64,000 bases of DNA from Cryptomeria japonica (GCF_030272615.1 NC_081410.1:122140640-122204639); one strand, 5' to 3'; shown: positions 12,677-24,328, counted from the first letter of the stretch. The notes: generated from the sequence alone by a model not told the origin. Made by a program: numbers and translations.

Positions 12677-14070
12677 TTATGTATGAAACTTTTTGAGATG
12701 CACGTTGTTGATCGGATCTGCTAGTGGTTCTCCTTTTGAAGTTGCTAACTGATATGCCCCAGAACTGAAGACGGTAGTGATGACATATGGACCCAGCCAA
12801 TTGGATTCAAATTTGCCCTGGTGTTCTTTGTTCGGTTGATTGTGAGGATTCTCCCTGAGAATAAGATCTCCTACTTCAAATGTGCAAGGTTTGACCTGAT
12901 GATTCTAGCTTCTTCTCATGCACTGTTGATAGGCTTTTAGGTGGTTGTAGGCAGCTTGTCGTTTTTCATCAAGCAGTTCCAAGTCCTAAAGATGTGAGAC
13001 TCGATATTCTTCATCATCTATCAGATTGTGCAAGGAGACCCGTAGAGATGGTATTTCAACCTCAATAGGTAAGATGGTTTATGGTCCATAAACCAGTGAG
13101 TAGGGGGTTGTGCATGTAGGGGTTCGAATGATAGTTCGATATACCCATAGTGTTGAATTCAAACGAATGTGCCAATCATGACCAATGTTATTGACTATCT
13201 TTTTGAGGATCCTCAATATATTCTTGTTGGATGCTTTGGCTTGACCATTGCCTTGTGGGTAATATGGGGTGGAAAAATGGTATTGGATATGAAACTTCTC
13301 ACAGAGTTCACGAACATCTTGATTTTTGAAAGGAATCCCATTATCAGTGATGATGGACATGGGTACACCATACCGACAGATGATGTAATTGAGAATGAAT
13401 GAGGTGATCTGCTTGCCGGTGACTTGGGTGAGTGGAACGGCTTCTATCCACTTGGTGAAGTACTCTATAGCGGTAATGATAAATTTATGACCGTTGGATG
13501 AAGATGGATAGATTTTACCCACAAGGTCAAGTCCCTATTGACAAAGGGCCATGGTGTTGTGATAGGTTGTAATTCCTGAGGTGGGGCATGTATCAGATCT
13601 CTGTGAACTTGGCACTTCTTGTACTTTCTAACAAAGCAGTAGGACTCCTTCTCCATGGAAGACCAATAGTATCTGGCTCGGATGATTTTCTTTGCTAGTG
13701 AAGGACCGCTTGAGTGAGCCCCGCAAATTCCTTCATGTACCTCTTCCAAGGCTTTTGTTATCTCACCTTGTTCCAAACATCAAAGGAGAGTACCATCAAG
13801 ACTTCGTCTGTATAGGGTTTCGACAATGATGGTGTATGTAGCAGTTTGGCAGACAAAGGTTTTTCGTTGGTTGTTTGATTGGTTAGGGGGAAGTGTGTGG
13901 TCATGTAAGTAAGTGAAAAACTCACTGTACCATGGGGAGTCAGAACTGGTAAGGTGACATATCATTTCAGATTCAGGGATATCATAAGCGGGGATCCAAA
14001 GTTGTTCCACTAAGAACTCATAGCGTTTCAAATTTGGTGGAAGATCCCGGAGAGATGCAATTGTAGCCAT
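12677..14070 (-). pseudogene. Integrase of the Tat element, frameshifted, catalytic Glu lost
   Basis: The N-terminal part (13776-13600) has the HHCC zinc site: HEGICGAH followed by CFVRKYKKC. A frameshift near 13540 separates it from the core, which keeps the first Asp (GLDLVGKI) and TDNG. The third acidic residue is Lys (GQAKASNK, where the family has GQAE). The C-terminus (about 12950-12700) has the GPY/F module NWLGPYVITTVFSSGAYQL. The final stop is at about 12677. It would have inserted the cDNA; it is now inactive. Confidence 0.9.
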
Positions 14071-14082
14071 TGCGTCGGTAGC

Positions 14083-14425
14083 TCAATTATGATCTCTTGG
14101 TACTTTCTCAAATGTGATAGTTGTAAATGATTCTTTGAAACTATCTACCATCCTTTTGTACAACATGAGCTTATCATCCTTTGTTTGGTATTCATCAGTG
14201 ACTTGTTGGATGACTAGCTGGGAATCTCCATATACTTGTAACTCTTTTAGATTCCATTGTGTGGCCAATCGAAGTCTTATGGTCAAGGCCTCATATTCTG
14301 CTATATTATTTGTGCATGGGAAAGTGAGTCTGTAGGACTTTGGGATGCTGTCACCTTGAGGTGTGATAAAAAGAATACCTACCCCCAAGCCATGTCTAGT
14401 GTATGAGCCATCAAAATATAGCTTC
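14083..14425 (-). pseudogene. Second, archaeal-type RNase H (aRNH)
   Basis: The segment reads YFDGS, then GVGILFITPQGDSIPKSYRL, NNIAEYEALTIRLRLA, VYGDSQLVIQQV and ends VPRDHN. These are the D, E, D and terminal D/H motifs of a complete RNase HI fold. A second RNase H between the first one and integrase defines the Tat lineage among plant gypsy elements. A TAG just upstream and a TGA (14083-14085) interrupt the frame. Confidence 0.9.
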
Positions 14426-14529
14426 TAGGGTTGTGTAGCTATGATCATGAAAATTTCTTCATCCAGAAATTTGGAAATAAGAGGGTGGTCGCCTTTGAGT
14501 GGTGCATCAACCAACTGATCTGCAATAAC

Positions 14530-14928
14530 CTATCCCTTGATATCTTTGCGGTCCACATACTCAATATCAAATTCACTCAAGATCATAACCCATTTGGCCA
14601 AGCGACCTGTCAATGTTGCCTTGCTAAGTAGGTACTTGAGTGGATCTATCTTGGCAATAAGTTGTACCTTGTGCATTAGCATGTAGTGCCTTAATTTGGT
14701 GGCTGCGAAGATAACTGCTAGGCAAGCTTGCTCAATAGGCGTGTAATTGAGTTCATAGCCTACCAGTGTTTGAGAGATGTAGTAGACAACACATTCTTTT
14801 CCTTTTGTATTATATTGTGCAAGCAATACTCTCAATGTCGTGGTTGTAGCTAAAATGTATAACAATAGAGGTCTGCTTGGATCTGGTGGGATCAACAATG
14901 GTGTATTCATTAGGTAGTCTTTAAGCAT
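14530..14928 (-). pseudogene. First RNase H of the Tat element
   Basis: 132 codons directly after RT in the same register. RPLLLYILATTTTLRVLLAQ, then YYISQTLVGYELNYTPIEQ and LAKWVMILSEFDIEY are the signatures of the gypsy RNase H tether. The first catalytic Asp position of this family appears degenerate (YILAT in place of a YLDAS-like motif), as expected when the second RNase H takes over the activity in Tat elements. Ends at TAG. Confidence 0.88.
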
Positions 14929-14934
14929 TTGGAA

Positions 14935-15870
14935 TTATTGCTGGCATTTTGCGTCCCATTGAAAGCAGATATTTTTATGTAACAGATGGGTGAAGGGATG
15001 ACATTTATCAGCCAATTGTGCAATGAACCGTCGAATGGATATTAGCTGCCCTTGTAATGTCCTCAATTGACTGATATTATTTGGAGGTGTCATGTCCATG
15101 ATTGCCTTGACTTTCACAGGATCTACCTCAATGCCTTTACTTGAGACAATGCATCCTAAGAGCTTCCCAGAAGTTACTCCAAAGACACATTTCTTTTGAT
15201 TGAGATAGATGTGGTATTGTTCTAATCTGTTGAATATTTTATCTAGTACTACAAGATGACCCTCTCTTGTTAATGATTTAGCTAGTAAATCATCCACATA
15301 ATCTTCCATTATGGTGTGCATCATGTCATGGAAGATGGTAGTCATGTCTCTTTGATATGTTGCCCCTGCATTCTTTAGACCAAATGGCATCACATTCCAA
15401 CAATATGTTCCCCACAGACATGTGAAAACAGTTTTGTGTTGATCCTTTGGAGAAATTTTAATCTGGTTGTACCCTAAAAAGCCATCCATAAGAGAAAGTA
15501 TCACATGACCTGTTGTTAGATCAACAATCATGTCGATGTTTGGTAAGGGAAAGTCATCTTTAGGACATGCTTTGTTTAAATCTCTTAAATCCGTACAGAT
15601 ACAGATTCCCCCATTAGGTTTACCAATAGGTACAATATTGGAGATCCACTCTGCATAATCAACTGGTTTGATGAAACCAACATCCAAGAGCTTTTTAAGT
15701 TCAGCCTTGACAAGAACGACAATTTGTGGGTGCATCTGTCTGAACTTTTGTTTGACAGGTTTAGCTCCTTTTGCTACAGTTAGGTGATGCATGACCAAAT
15801 CTAGATCTAAGCCAGGCATGTCTGCATAAGACCATGCAAAGTTGATTTGGCGTTTCTGGAAGAATTCCAC
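14935..15870 (-). pseudogene. Reverse transcriptase of the Tat element
   Basis: 311 codons cover the RT fingers and palm: VGFIKPVDYAEWISNIVPI, DLRDLNKACPKDDFPLP, NVMPFGLKNAGATYQRDM, then the catalytic YVDD (about 15284-15300) and the KCVFGVTSGKLLG connection. It would copy the element RNA into DNA. The domain itself is uninterrupted and catalytic Asp residues are kept. It is bounded by TAG upstream and TAA downstream, so no full polyprotein can be made. Confidence 0.95.
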
Positions 15871-15984
15871 AAATTTTGGCTATTCTTCAAAAGTTAATAG
15901 AGATGCCAAATGTTTCTTGTAAGGAGTCTCAGGGGCCCCCACATTGAATTCTTTTGTTTCTTCTATTAGGATGGTTGATCTCTC

Positions 15985-16632
15985 CTAATTCATACTAAAG
16001 GGGAGGATGTCAAACCTTTCATCCTTAAGCGCCTCAGAGAGGTTTTCACCTTTGGATACGCTCTTTGTTTTTACTCTTTTGGGATCAAAAAGGGCCATTG
16101 TGTGGTTTTCACTAGAAGATCCATGCTTTATTATAATATTTTTGTAGCTGAAAGGTTTGGCATCTGCCCCAAAGTATGTTGTACTGTTAAGTTCAATGTC
16201 AAACCCAGCTTTATGATCCCTGTTTGCTATGTTATCCTGTAGTTCCAGAAAGTCTATGAGTGCCTCATCGTTTTGGAAATGGTGAAGGAATGGGGGATTT
16301 CGTTGGTTCCATTCAATGAGTTTGGGATGAATGATAGGCATTACTTCATCGATTAAGTTGAGTTCATGGGAGGCATTAGTGAGGGTTAATATGGAGGCGT
16401 GAAGTTCATCGATGGTACTCTCCTTGTCAGATTCAGGTGTGGGATTTGACGTAGGGCCTGTGGAAGTTGCTTCTAGCTCAAGAACCCAATTTTTTTTAAT
16501 ACATGCTTCTCCATAAACTAGGATATCCTTACAAGGTGGGGGAGGTGATGTTTCTTCTTCGTCTAAAGTATTTAAATGCACTGAATCCCACTCCCGCTCA
16601 TGTGAGTCTGTCTCAGAATCACTCTCTAGCAT
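15985..16632 (-). pseudogene. Acidic spacer between protease and RT
   Basis: A 215-codon frame, same register as RT, rich in Glu, Asp, Ser and Thr. It has no catalytic motif that I recognise. Both ends are TAG codons in an otherwise continuous frame, so it was probably part of one polyprotein. A degenerate GTT/GGT trinucleotide repeat lies just upstream in the element (plus 16690-16770). Confidence 0.6.
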
Positions 16633-16859
16633 CTAATTATTGTACCAAGATGGGATGTCTTTTGAATTGAATAGTGCATTAGTTACTAGCTTATGTACTT
16701 TTGGAGGTGGGGTTGTTGGTGTTGTTGGTGTTGCTGGTGTTGTTGATGTTGTTGATGGGGTCGTTGGTGCTGCAGATATAGTCAAAGATTGCATCCTTGG
16801 AGCAATTGGTTGATACGCGAGTTTGCTAGGTTTTCCTTTGAATCAAAGCTTGGGAAGAT

Positions 16860-17532
16860 ATTCTCTTTGAAAACCTACTCCAGTTTTATCTCTTGGTTTC
16901 AACTCCGGTTGTAAGGGCTCTTGTCATCCTTGTTTGTAAGATCCCAAAGCACTATGGCAATCATAGCCCATTCTTTGCATTATAGTGAAGCATTTGCCAT
17001 ATTTGCTAGTGGGGAGCTTAGCCTTCGAGCTTTCTTTATTGGGAGGGTCTATGTAGATCCATTCTGCTAGGTGTTCATCCATGGTTTCCTCCTCTTGACT
17101 TTTACCAGGGGTGAATTGTGCCAAAGTGCAAGTTATTTTGGCCAGTGGTATTTGAAGTAAACCTTGGGATTTGCCATTTGTTTTAGGGAATGTGAGTAAC
17201 TTCCCAACACAAAAGAGTTGGCTAAGATTATATTCCCCGGGACCTTCCTCGGCCATTTTCATTTTCAATTTCTCTTGTTTAGGTGTAGAGGTTGTTAAGG
17301 TAGAAAGAGAGGTTGGATTAACATATGATGAGGAAGGGATAACTTCTCTGTTGTTGGGTATGGTGATCTCTAGCTGATGGTGAATATTATTACAATATGT
17401 AAATGGATTAGCATCGTTGAGGGTTGTAATTTCTACCTCATTATGTGGAAAATTGATACATTGGTGATAGGTAGATGGGACTACTTGCATGACATGTATC
17501 CAAGGTCTCCCTAACAAGAGATTGTATGGCAA
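16860..17532 (-). pseudogene. Protease tail, linker and G-patch-like segment
   Basis: The frame begins with PYNLLLGRPWIH, the conserved end of the plant gypsy protease. It passes a low-complexity linker and ends with QRMGYDCHSALGSYKQG, stop (TGA), then QEPLQP. The Gly-spaced pattern resembles a G-patch RNA-binding motif, which some retroelements carry next to protease. It is in register with gag and with RT. Confidence 0.65.
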
Positions 17533-17540
17533 AGGAAGGT

Positions 17541-17993
17541 CTAGAACTTGAAAACTATATGCTTCACCACAGGCCCAACCCTGATGGGTAATATAACAGC
17601 TCCTCTGGAAGAACGTTTTGCATCATCATATGCTTTGATGGTTATCTTTTTGCTGACATCCACTGATTCTATTGCATAACCCAATGTTGTGACTAACTGC
17701 AAGGTGCATATGTTTAAGTTGGCTCCATTGTCAATCAAGACTCGCTTGATTCTATGTTGGTTTACGAATCCTTCAATATGGAGGGATGAATTATGGGGTT
17801 GTTGGAAGGATGTGTTGTCACTTTCGATAAAAGTGAGACATGGTGATGACTTTAGACTACCAACCATGGCTTGAAACTGATCTGTGTTGAGGTTGGCGGG
17901 GATGAACGCTTCTTGGAGAGCTTGATCCAAGATTGTTTTATGTGAGGGGTATATTATTTGGGGAGGGGTGTCGTTCCTTATAGTGTCGCTCAA
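17541..17993 (-). pseudogene. Retropepsin-like aspartic protease of the Tat element
   Basis: A 150-codon frame encodes the protease that would process Gag-Pol. The active-site triad reads D-N-G-A (Asp codon at 17730-17732, within VLIDNGANLNIC) instead of DSG/DTG. DNG followed by LN is common in plant gypsy proteases, so I read it as family-typical. The flap and Ile/Gly C-terminal region continue after another frameshift near 17560 into LLLGRPWI (frame ending at 16924). Confidence 0.82.
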
Positions 17994-18420
17994 ATAGTAA
18001 TCTTGCTACGATGCGTAACATTATTGCCTATAGGATCTGGATATTTTATGGTAAGAGTTGCAACTTGTTCATTTGCATCATAAAGGTGATTCACAGTATA
18101 ATTGTATGCAACTTGTGTGTAATTGGTTGTGGTATCTGTGTTTCTCCCTGAGGTGGAAGGACCCCTTTGATCATGTGATGGAAGTGGAGTCTTGAACATT
18201 AAAAGATCATCATTAGATGTTTTTGGGTCATGTCCCTCAATTTTGATTTCTCCTCTATCGATAAGATCCTGAACAAGATCTTTTAGCCGATGGCAGTTGC
18301 TTGTTTTATGCCCTCTTCCTTGGTGAAATTCACAATGTTCATGATCTTGCCACCATGGAGGCTTGACTTGAGGCTCATAATTGGATTTTTTGGTAAGGTC
18401 ACAAGATTTGAGGATATTAA
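17990..18420 (-). pseudogene. gag C-terminus with variant zinc knuckle
   Basis: In a register shifted from upstream gag, 18334-18293 encodes CEFHQGRGHKTSNC, a C-x2-H-x4-H-x4-C zinc knuckle. The second ligand is His rather than the usual Cys, a form I know from plant gypsy gag proteins. This nucleocapsid-like segment would bind the element RNA. It runs on to a stop at 17990, overlapping the start of the protease frame by a few bases. Confidence 0.8.
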
Positions 18421-19725
18421 TTGGTGTAAGACCATTTCAATAGGTTCCCCTAAGGGTGTATATGTATGTTTTGGCTTGTAGTTTTGTTGCTTTTGTTTTG
18501 GTTCCTCTTGTTGTGTATTGCAACCTTGTTTTTGTGGATTATTGATGGTGTTGTTGTTAGGAGGGGGATTTTGTCCTGCAAACTTGACCACAGGCTGTGC
18601 AATCTTTACTATTCTTGTGTCCACTATCCCGTCATTGACAACGTTCTTGTTTTTGTTCCAAAATTTTGGTTTGCTGCTATTATAATGTGGACGAGGACCA
18701 TCTTTGGGTTCATTATAAATTTTGATAAGTCCCTTTTTTATGAGGGCTCTTTCACATTTGAGCCCTTGAGTGATCATTTCTTCAAAGGATTCTATGCCCT
18801 TCATTTCCAAATGAAATTCTATTTCATCATTTAAGTTGGAAATGAAAATTTCCACTAATTCATGCTCAGGTAGATGAAGAGAGCATCTGCTAGACAATTG
18901 TCTCCACCGTTGTAGGAAAGTCAAGAACAACTCCCCTGGTTTTTGTTTTGTGTTGCACAAATCTGCCATGGTGACGTCACATTCTATGTTGTGTGCATAA
19001 TGAGCTATGAATGTTTGGACCGGTTCTTCAAATGTTCTAATGCCACCTGGCAATCATGAAAACCATTGTGTGGTTGTGCCTCCCAAACTTTGAGGAAAGA
19101 GGTGCATCAGATATGTGTCCTCATAGGCCACCTATAAATAAGCTGAGTGAAATTCTCGTACATGGTCCCTAAGATCTCCCTTGCCTCTATATTTTTCAAA
19201 TTTGGGTGTTTTGAACCCTTGGGGAAAAGGTGGCATAAGCATGTTCCTATCAAATGGATAGGGATAAATGTCGTTAAGTGAGAACCGATTGGTCTTCATA
19301 CCACTATTCAGTTGTTGGGCGAGATTTTCCACTTGTTGTCTCAACATGTCAATTTCTGAAGGAGGAGGAGGTGGAGGATTTCCTTGATGATTAGGGTCAT
19401 AGCAGAAGTATTCTCTACCTCTTCTATCATTGTGATGGCTATGTTGCTCGGATGTTTGTCATAATTGTGTTGTATCAAAATTGGAGGGTAGTTTGGCACC
19501 CTCTTGAGCGAGTTTCAAGAAATGAGCATTGGCATTGTTTCTAAGAATTTCATCAAAGAGTCTGTTGAATTTGGGATTATGTTGTGCTCTTTATATATCT
19601 TCTGGAGTTGAAGTGTTGGGTTCTTCATCATTAGTGCCTCCTCCAAAGGCCACATGAAAATAGTTGAGGTTTTCTTCCTCTTCAATTTCTGGTTGTCGAT
19701 TTCTCATTGATCTTGTTTGAGCCAT
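18283..19725 (-). pseudogene. gag: gag (capsid) of the Tat element, broken
   Basis: The frame starts at an ATG at 19725 (MAQTRSMRNRQPE). It continues in one register to 18283 with internal stops near 19590, 19480, 19130 and 19055. The piece 19053-18283 contains a retrotransposon-gag signature with FLQRWRQLSSR and ELVEIFISNL, then a Lys/Asn/Pro-rich tail. This protein would form the virus-like particle and package the RNA. A frameshift near 18400 moves the downstream zinc knuckle into another register. Confidence 0.88.
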
Positions 19726-22192
19726 GGTTTTTAAAGTTGACGTTTGTGAAAATGACTATGAGGTGGTGATGAAATGTTTGATGGAAGACAAGTTTTTGTG
19801 AAATGTTTGGTGGAAGATAGATCTCTAATACTAAAGGTTGGATTGTCAACAGAGTTCTTTGTGAATTGCTTTTGTATTTTTCAACAATTTGATGCGATGA
19901 GGTATAGCAAGGTTTGAGATGTGTTACAATCCAAGCTACCTAGTAATAAGAGGATGCACTCATAAACTAGTTTTAACCTATCTAGATGTGTAGAAATGCC
20001 TCGTAGGATGATTGATCCTAGATGTAGAGACACCCTAAAAGTGATTTGTTGGTTTGTTTAAGCAATATCTGAAAGGACTAAGGACAAGACCTCTTTGTGT
20101 TGAGAGTTGAGTGAATTTGCGATGTTTGAATGTGAAAGTGGGTATGATATGTGTCTCAATAAAATTATTCCATTATGAAGGGGGTTTCTAATTCTTCCTC
20201 TCTTACAGGGGTTGGTGGTTCCCCTCGAGCTTTGTTGTATGTGATACAGATTTGAGGAAAGAAAGCAGGATTGATCTTGCCCCCTTTGTTCTTGTGGATA
20301 ATCAAAAGCTCTATACTGAGTGAAAGCTCTATTTCTCAAAGGCTCTTTGTCAAATTCATTGGATTTTCTCTGAAGGTACAAGTGCATATGACGCAAGAAT
20401 ACTCTATGTGAGAGAAAGAGTAGTCTATTGATATAAAAAAATTTCCTTTTCTTGATAAAAGCCTTTGAACCAATTTGTCTCTTCTTCAGTTTGGTCTTTT
20501 GATGAAGACTCCTTTTTCTTAGGATATGAGTGATGGTCATACAAAATGATACTTTGTATCAAGTGTTCATGTAGATTTGTTTGTCAATGTTGGATGTAGA
20601 TTTGTTTTGCAATGTTGATGTAGATTTGTTGGCAATGTTGATGTAGATTTGTTGTATGGATACTTTTTTTCAATTTGTTTTGAATCCTTTGACAAGAAAA
20701 CACAACAAGCACACAAGCATATAATCTTGCCCTTTTTCAATAAAGGCGCAACAAGTGTGGGTCTAAATCAACCCAATCATGAACTTTTTGACCCTTAGAA
20801 ATGTATTTTATGTTCCCAAAGCCCAAAGTTGGCCCAAATTTTTACTAGTCTTAAACAAGACGAAGACAACTCAAACATTTTTTATCCCTAAGGTCATGGC
20901 TAGTTGCGATATTTTCAGTGCACATCTTGATATTTCTTCGACTTTGGTACTACATACCTTATGTATCCCGTCGTGGAAGGTAAGGATGTGATATACTAAG
21001 TCTTGCACGAGCATAATAGATAGATGATCCCTATGATGGGGGAGTCACCACTTTCATTAAGCTACAAGTAGCCTTTCAAAAATTCTTGTTTCTACTCAAG
21101 GAAATATGTATGGTGAGTATCTTGGGAGCAAAACCATCTATGCTCTTGCACTGAAATGTTCACAAATATCCTCAATCAATAGAATGGGTGAGCTTCTAAA
21201 ATAAGAGGTGTCTAGTAATGTTCGATGTCTTTGGACGTAAGTTCATTCTGTAGTGACTCACTTAAGAGCCTTGTAACTTGTGGTGGGGCCCATATGTCCT
21301 TTTGGCAAGTTACACTGTAGGAACAACTACACCTAAGGCTACAACTTTCGTTCTCACCTGATTTCTATAATGGCTCGAAGGATTTACCGTGCAAGGTCGT
21401 TCCCAAGTGTGATGTGTCTCTTGGCAAGCCTCTCTTAAAAATAGAAAATTTAGAGCATTACTAACACTTTTCTCTTGCACCTAGGACCACAAGAGCCAAG
21501 AGAGAGGATAGTGTGTGTTAAAAATGAGACCACTCTACAGATTTGCACAAGCGTGCCAAACATGAAAAACACTTGTTCTTTTTAACCTTTTTATTGCAAT
21601 ATGATCTATTTTCTATTTGGAGATGTTGCTCCAACAGACATGATGTTCTTTTTATTCCACAAAGCAATTTGTTTTCTAACTAGAAAAGTAAAATCATGGT
21701 CAACAAAATGAAAGTATGTTTGCTTAAAAGAAAATCGCTTTTGCAAATAAATGAACAAGTTGTTTGTTCTTTTTAACTTGCAAATAAAAGGTTGATTGTG
21801 AATTTTACCATTGCAAGAAATGAAAGATTGTTGTTCTTTTTAAGCCCAAATTGAAATGTTTTTCTCTAACTTGCAAGAAAGCAAAGTGTTTGATTTGTTG
21901 TTCTTTTTACCTTACAATGAGATTCTTTTTAAGCCCAAATGAAGATGTGGTTGATTTTTAGCCCAAAATGAAAGATGAGACTCTTTTTAAACCAAAGGAA
22001 AATGAATTCTTTTTACTCAACTTGAAAAGCTAGAAAGAAATCAAACTCTTAATTCTAACTCCTCCAATCCTGCAAGAAATTGTTAGTGACCTGCAAGAAG
22101 AAAAGTTAGTGAAATGTCAAATCTTTTAGTGGGCTTCCACAAGCCTAAGTTTAATTTTTTGATTACAATTTTTTTTTTTGGAGCTCTCTATT
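19726..22192 (-). other. Untranslated leader of the Tat element, with a weak ORF
   Basis: This lies between the primer site and gag. It contains four copies of a ~27 bp unit (AATGTTGATGTAGATTTGTT, 20560-20655) and many TTGTTCTTTTTAA / CTTTTTAAGCCCAAA tracts (21570-22020). A minus-strand frame at 20058-20540 (160 codons, basic, Arg/Lys/His/Ser-rich) sits where Ogre-type Tat elements have an extra ORF1. It shows no motif I recognise and may be chance. Confidence 0.55.
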
Positions 22193-22488
22193 ACAAAAGC
22201 GCTACTTCAGACAACAACACCGAAGTACTTACAAAAGCGCAAAACAAATAACAACGCTAAGCTATTAACAAAAGCGCTAATTTAAAAGGGTTTGACAAAA
22301 TTAAAAAAACTAATAAACAGAGAGCGCAAAAGCGCTAGATTATTACAACAACGTTAATAAATGAGCGAAAGTGCTATAACTATAACTAAAGTGCTAAAAC
22401 TATAGTGAAAGTGCTAAAACTCGAACCAAAGCGCTAAAAATCTTTTGACAAGAGCGCCAAAATGCAAGACGAAAGTGCTAAAGTGCAA
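22193..22488 (-). repeat. Leader array of AAAG(C/T)GCTA motifs
   Basis: About ten copies of AAAGCGC or AAAGTGC, most followed by TA, occur in 300 bp directly downstream of the primer site in the RNA sense. Four of them (starting near 22368, 22388, 22408, 22428) are spaced exactly 20 bp apart. The core AGCGCT is self-complementary. Position matches where LTR elements keep RNA packaging or dimerisation signals, but function is inference. Confidence 0.8.
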
Positions 22489-22538
22489 CTTGTGTGTGAA
22501 AATTATAAGAAAATCACAAAAAAAGTTAGACTGAATAA

Positions 22539-22576
22539 TCAGAAGGTTGCGTGTTTGATTCACGTCGGGTTCACCA
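22539..22576 (-). promoter_or_regulatory. Primer binding site, tRNA-Trp type, extended
   Basis: Two bases inside the 5' LTR the plus strand reads GATTCACGTCGGGTTCACCA, the 3' end of plant cytosolic tRNA-Trp(CCA) plus CCA as I know it. The match continues through the T arm (GCGTG-TTTGATT-CACGT folds as a T stem-loop) and into ATCAGAAGG of the variable/anticodon region. A usual primer site is about 18 nt, so this one is about twice the normal length. Confidence 0.9.
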
Positions 22577-23042
22577 AATGATGCACACTAAAAGGGGCAC
22601 AAGGCATAGTTCAAACATTAATATGTTAGTCACAACCAAAACCAAATGCAAATGAACCTAAGAACCTTAACATGCACATTAAGAGAGATATAAAGAAAAC
22701 AACAAGAGGCATACATAAACGAAAAAGAGAAAGAAGACCCCCTAAGATGCTCCTCAAAATGCTCATAGATACTCCTCCCTTGTTCCTTTCCTCTCCAAGT
22801 CCCACATGAGTGTAGCTCTCAACTTTTTGCACTATTCATGGATGTCTTATGAAGATTCAAGATGGTTGTGAAAATGAATACAAATGCTTATGCAAGTGTG
22901 AATGATTTACTATCAGAAAGCTCCTAATTAGTCTATAAGAATCTTAGTATAATAACAATGCAAATGTTTCTTAATGCTCTCTAAAATGACTATAAGTTTG
23001 ATGCACAAAGACTTCTCCTTTCAAAAAAGAAGAATAAGAGCT

Positions 23043-23051
23043 CTATTTATA
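23043..23051 (-). promoter_or_regulatory. TATA box of the 5' LTR
   Basis: The minus strand reads TATAAATAG, a consensus TATA box about 465 bp upstream of the primer site in the transcriptional sense of the element. The homologous site in the 3' LTR has one T-to-C change on the plus strand. Start of transcription would be expected about 30 bp further left; this is inferred only. Confidence 0.7.
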
Positions 23052-23869
23052 GGGGAAATAGGGCAATGGATGGGCAAGATTGAGTAATTTTAACAAGGGC
23101 CAGGATTGATGGGTTTATGATCCATGTGATGGCTTTCAACCCAATCCCATGATGACAAGTGTCAACATGAGATGGCTTGAGAGAAGAGGGAAGAAGCATT
23201 AAATGTTTGAGATGACATGAAGGTTACCTTGGGAGGGTTTGGTTAGGCTTGAGTTAGTGAATAAATCTTTTATCCAATGAATAATGCCTTTATCCAATGG
23301 ATAAATTCTTGTGCAAGAGTTAGCGGAGATAACCATGGTCAAATCAATGAATGCTTGAAGATACCCATGAGTTAAATGAGGGTTGAGTTAGAAGAAAAGC
23401 CTCTAACCATGTGGGTGAGTTGAGTTAACCATTAATGGTTATGTAAGAGCCATAAATGGTTATGTAAGAGTCATAAATGGTTTAGAAGATTTTGGGGGTT
23501 AACTTGTTGAAGGATAAAAAACCTTCAATGCATTTCAAAGACTTTAGAGGCTTTGAGAAGTGACTTCTCTTTGCTTAGGAATGTGACAATAATTAGGGAG
23601 GGGGATTAGGCTAATTTGAAATGGATTAGAAGAATCTAGAAGGGGTTTAGGATGCAAGTGGGTGAGAGAAAATAGGATTTTATTTAGAAATAAAATCTAT
23701 TTATTGGTGCAACTTGCATTTGTAGGAAAATGCAAGTGGGAGGGTTTTAGAGTTTTTAAATAAATATTTATTTATTTTCAATGTGGAGAGGGGTTAATTA
23801 AACAAATATGCTTTAGTTATTTAATTAATTGTTAGAGTATGGTTTAGTGAATTAATTTAAATAAATTGA

Positions 23870-24328
23870 CTGCCTTACATGCTATTACAAAATGATTACA
23901 ATTATAATTGAACTAAAGTGTAGCATCTAACTATGCCAAAAGAGTCCTGAAAAAATGAAGATGGCGTTCATGCGGGTGCATGCAGGAGGCCGAGCTAGAG
24001 TTTCGCGGCCCTAGCTCGCAGGCGGTGCTGGTGTAGATTCGCGCGGGGGGGAAGTGCAGGGTGTCGGGGGAAGACGGTGGAGGAAGGGGCTGGTAGGGCT
24101 CGGTGGTGGTTGTGGGGGTGGTCGTCGGGAGGTGTGAAGGTTGCGCGGGGGTGGGGTTTCTGCTGTTGTGGCCAAGGCTATCTTGGGTGATTGGGATTTT
24201 AGGCGGGCCGTTCTTTGGTGGTGCGGGTGAGGGGAGGGGCCTTGGGTGTCGAGCCCCCATGAGGAGACCTTTGGGGTGTGGGCCCTCAGCCATTGTCCTT
24301 GTTATTTATTTTTATTTTTTGTGCCCCG
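23870..24328 (+). promoter_or_regulatory. GC-rich 5' UTR / internal promoter region of LINE-2
   Basis: From about 23950 to 24300 the sequence is rich in GC and in GGTGG/GGGG tracts, in contrast to the AT-rich LTR it landed in. L1 5' UTRs carry the internal promoter, which is my inference here. A long minus-strand Pro-rich frame (24293-23931) is a by-product of this composition. Confidence 0.5.

Noticed and set aside
17730-17732. Protease active-site mutation (DNGA instead of DSGA)
   Set aside because: DNG followed by LN is common in plant gypsy proteases, so it is probably not a disabling mutation.
22193-22488. CRISPR-like array
   Set aside because: The repeat is a short motif with no 25-40 bp repeat/spacer structure and lies in a plant retrotransposon leader.
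23931-24293. Pro-rich minus-strand frame of 120 codons
   Set aside because: Antisense to the GC-rich 5' UTR of LINE-2; composition artefact.
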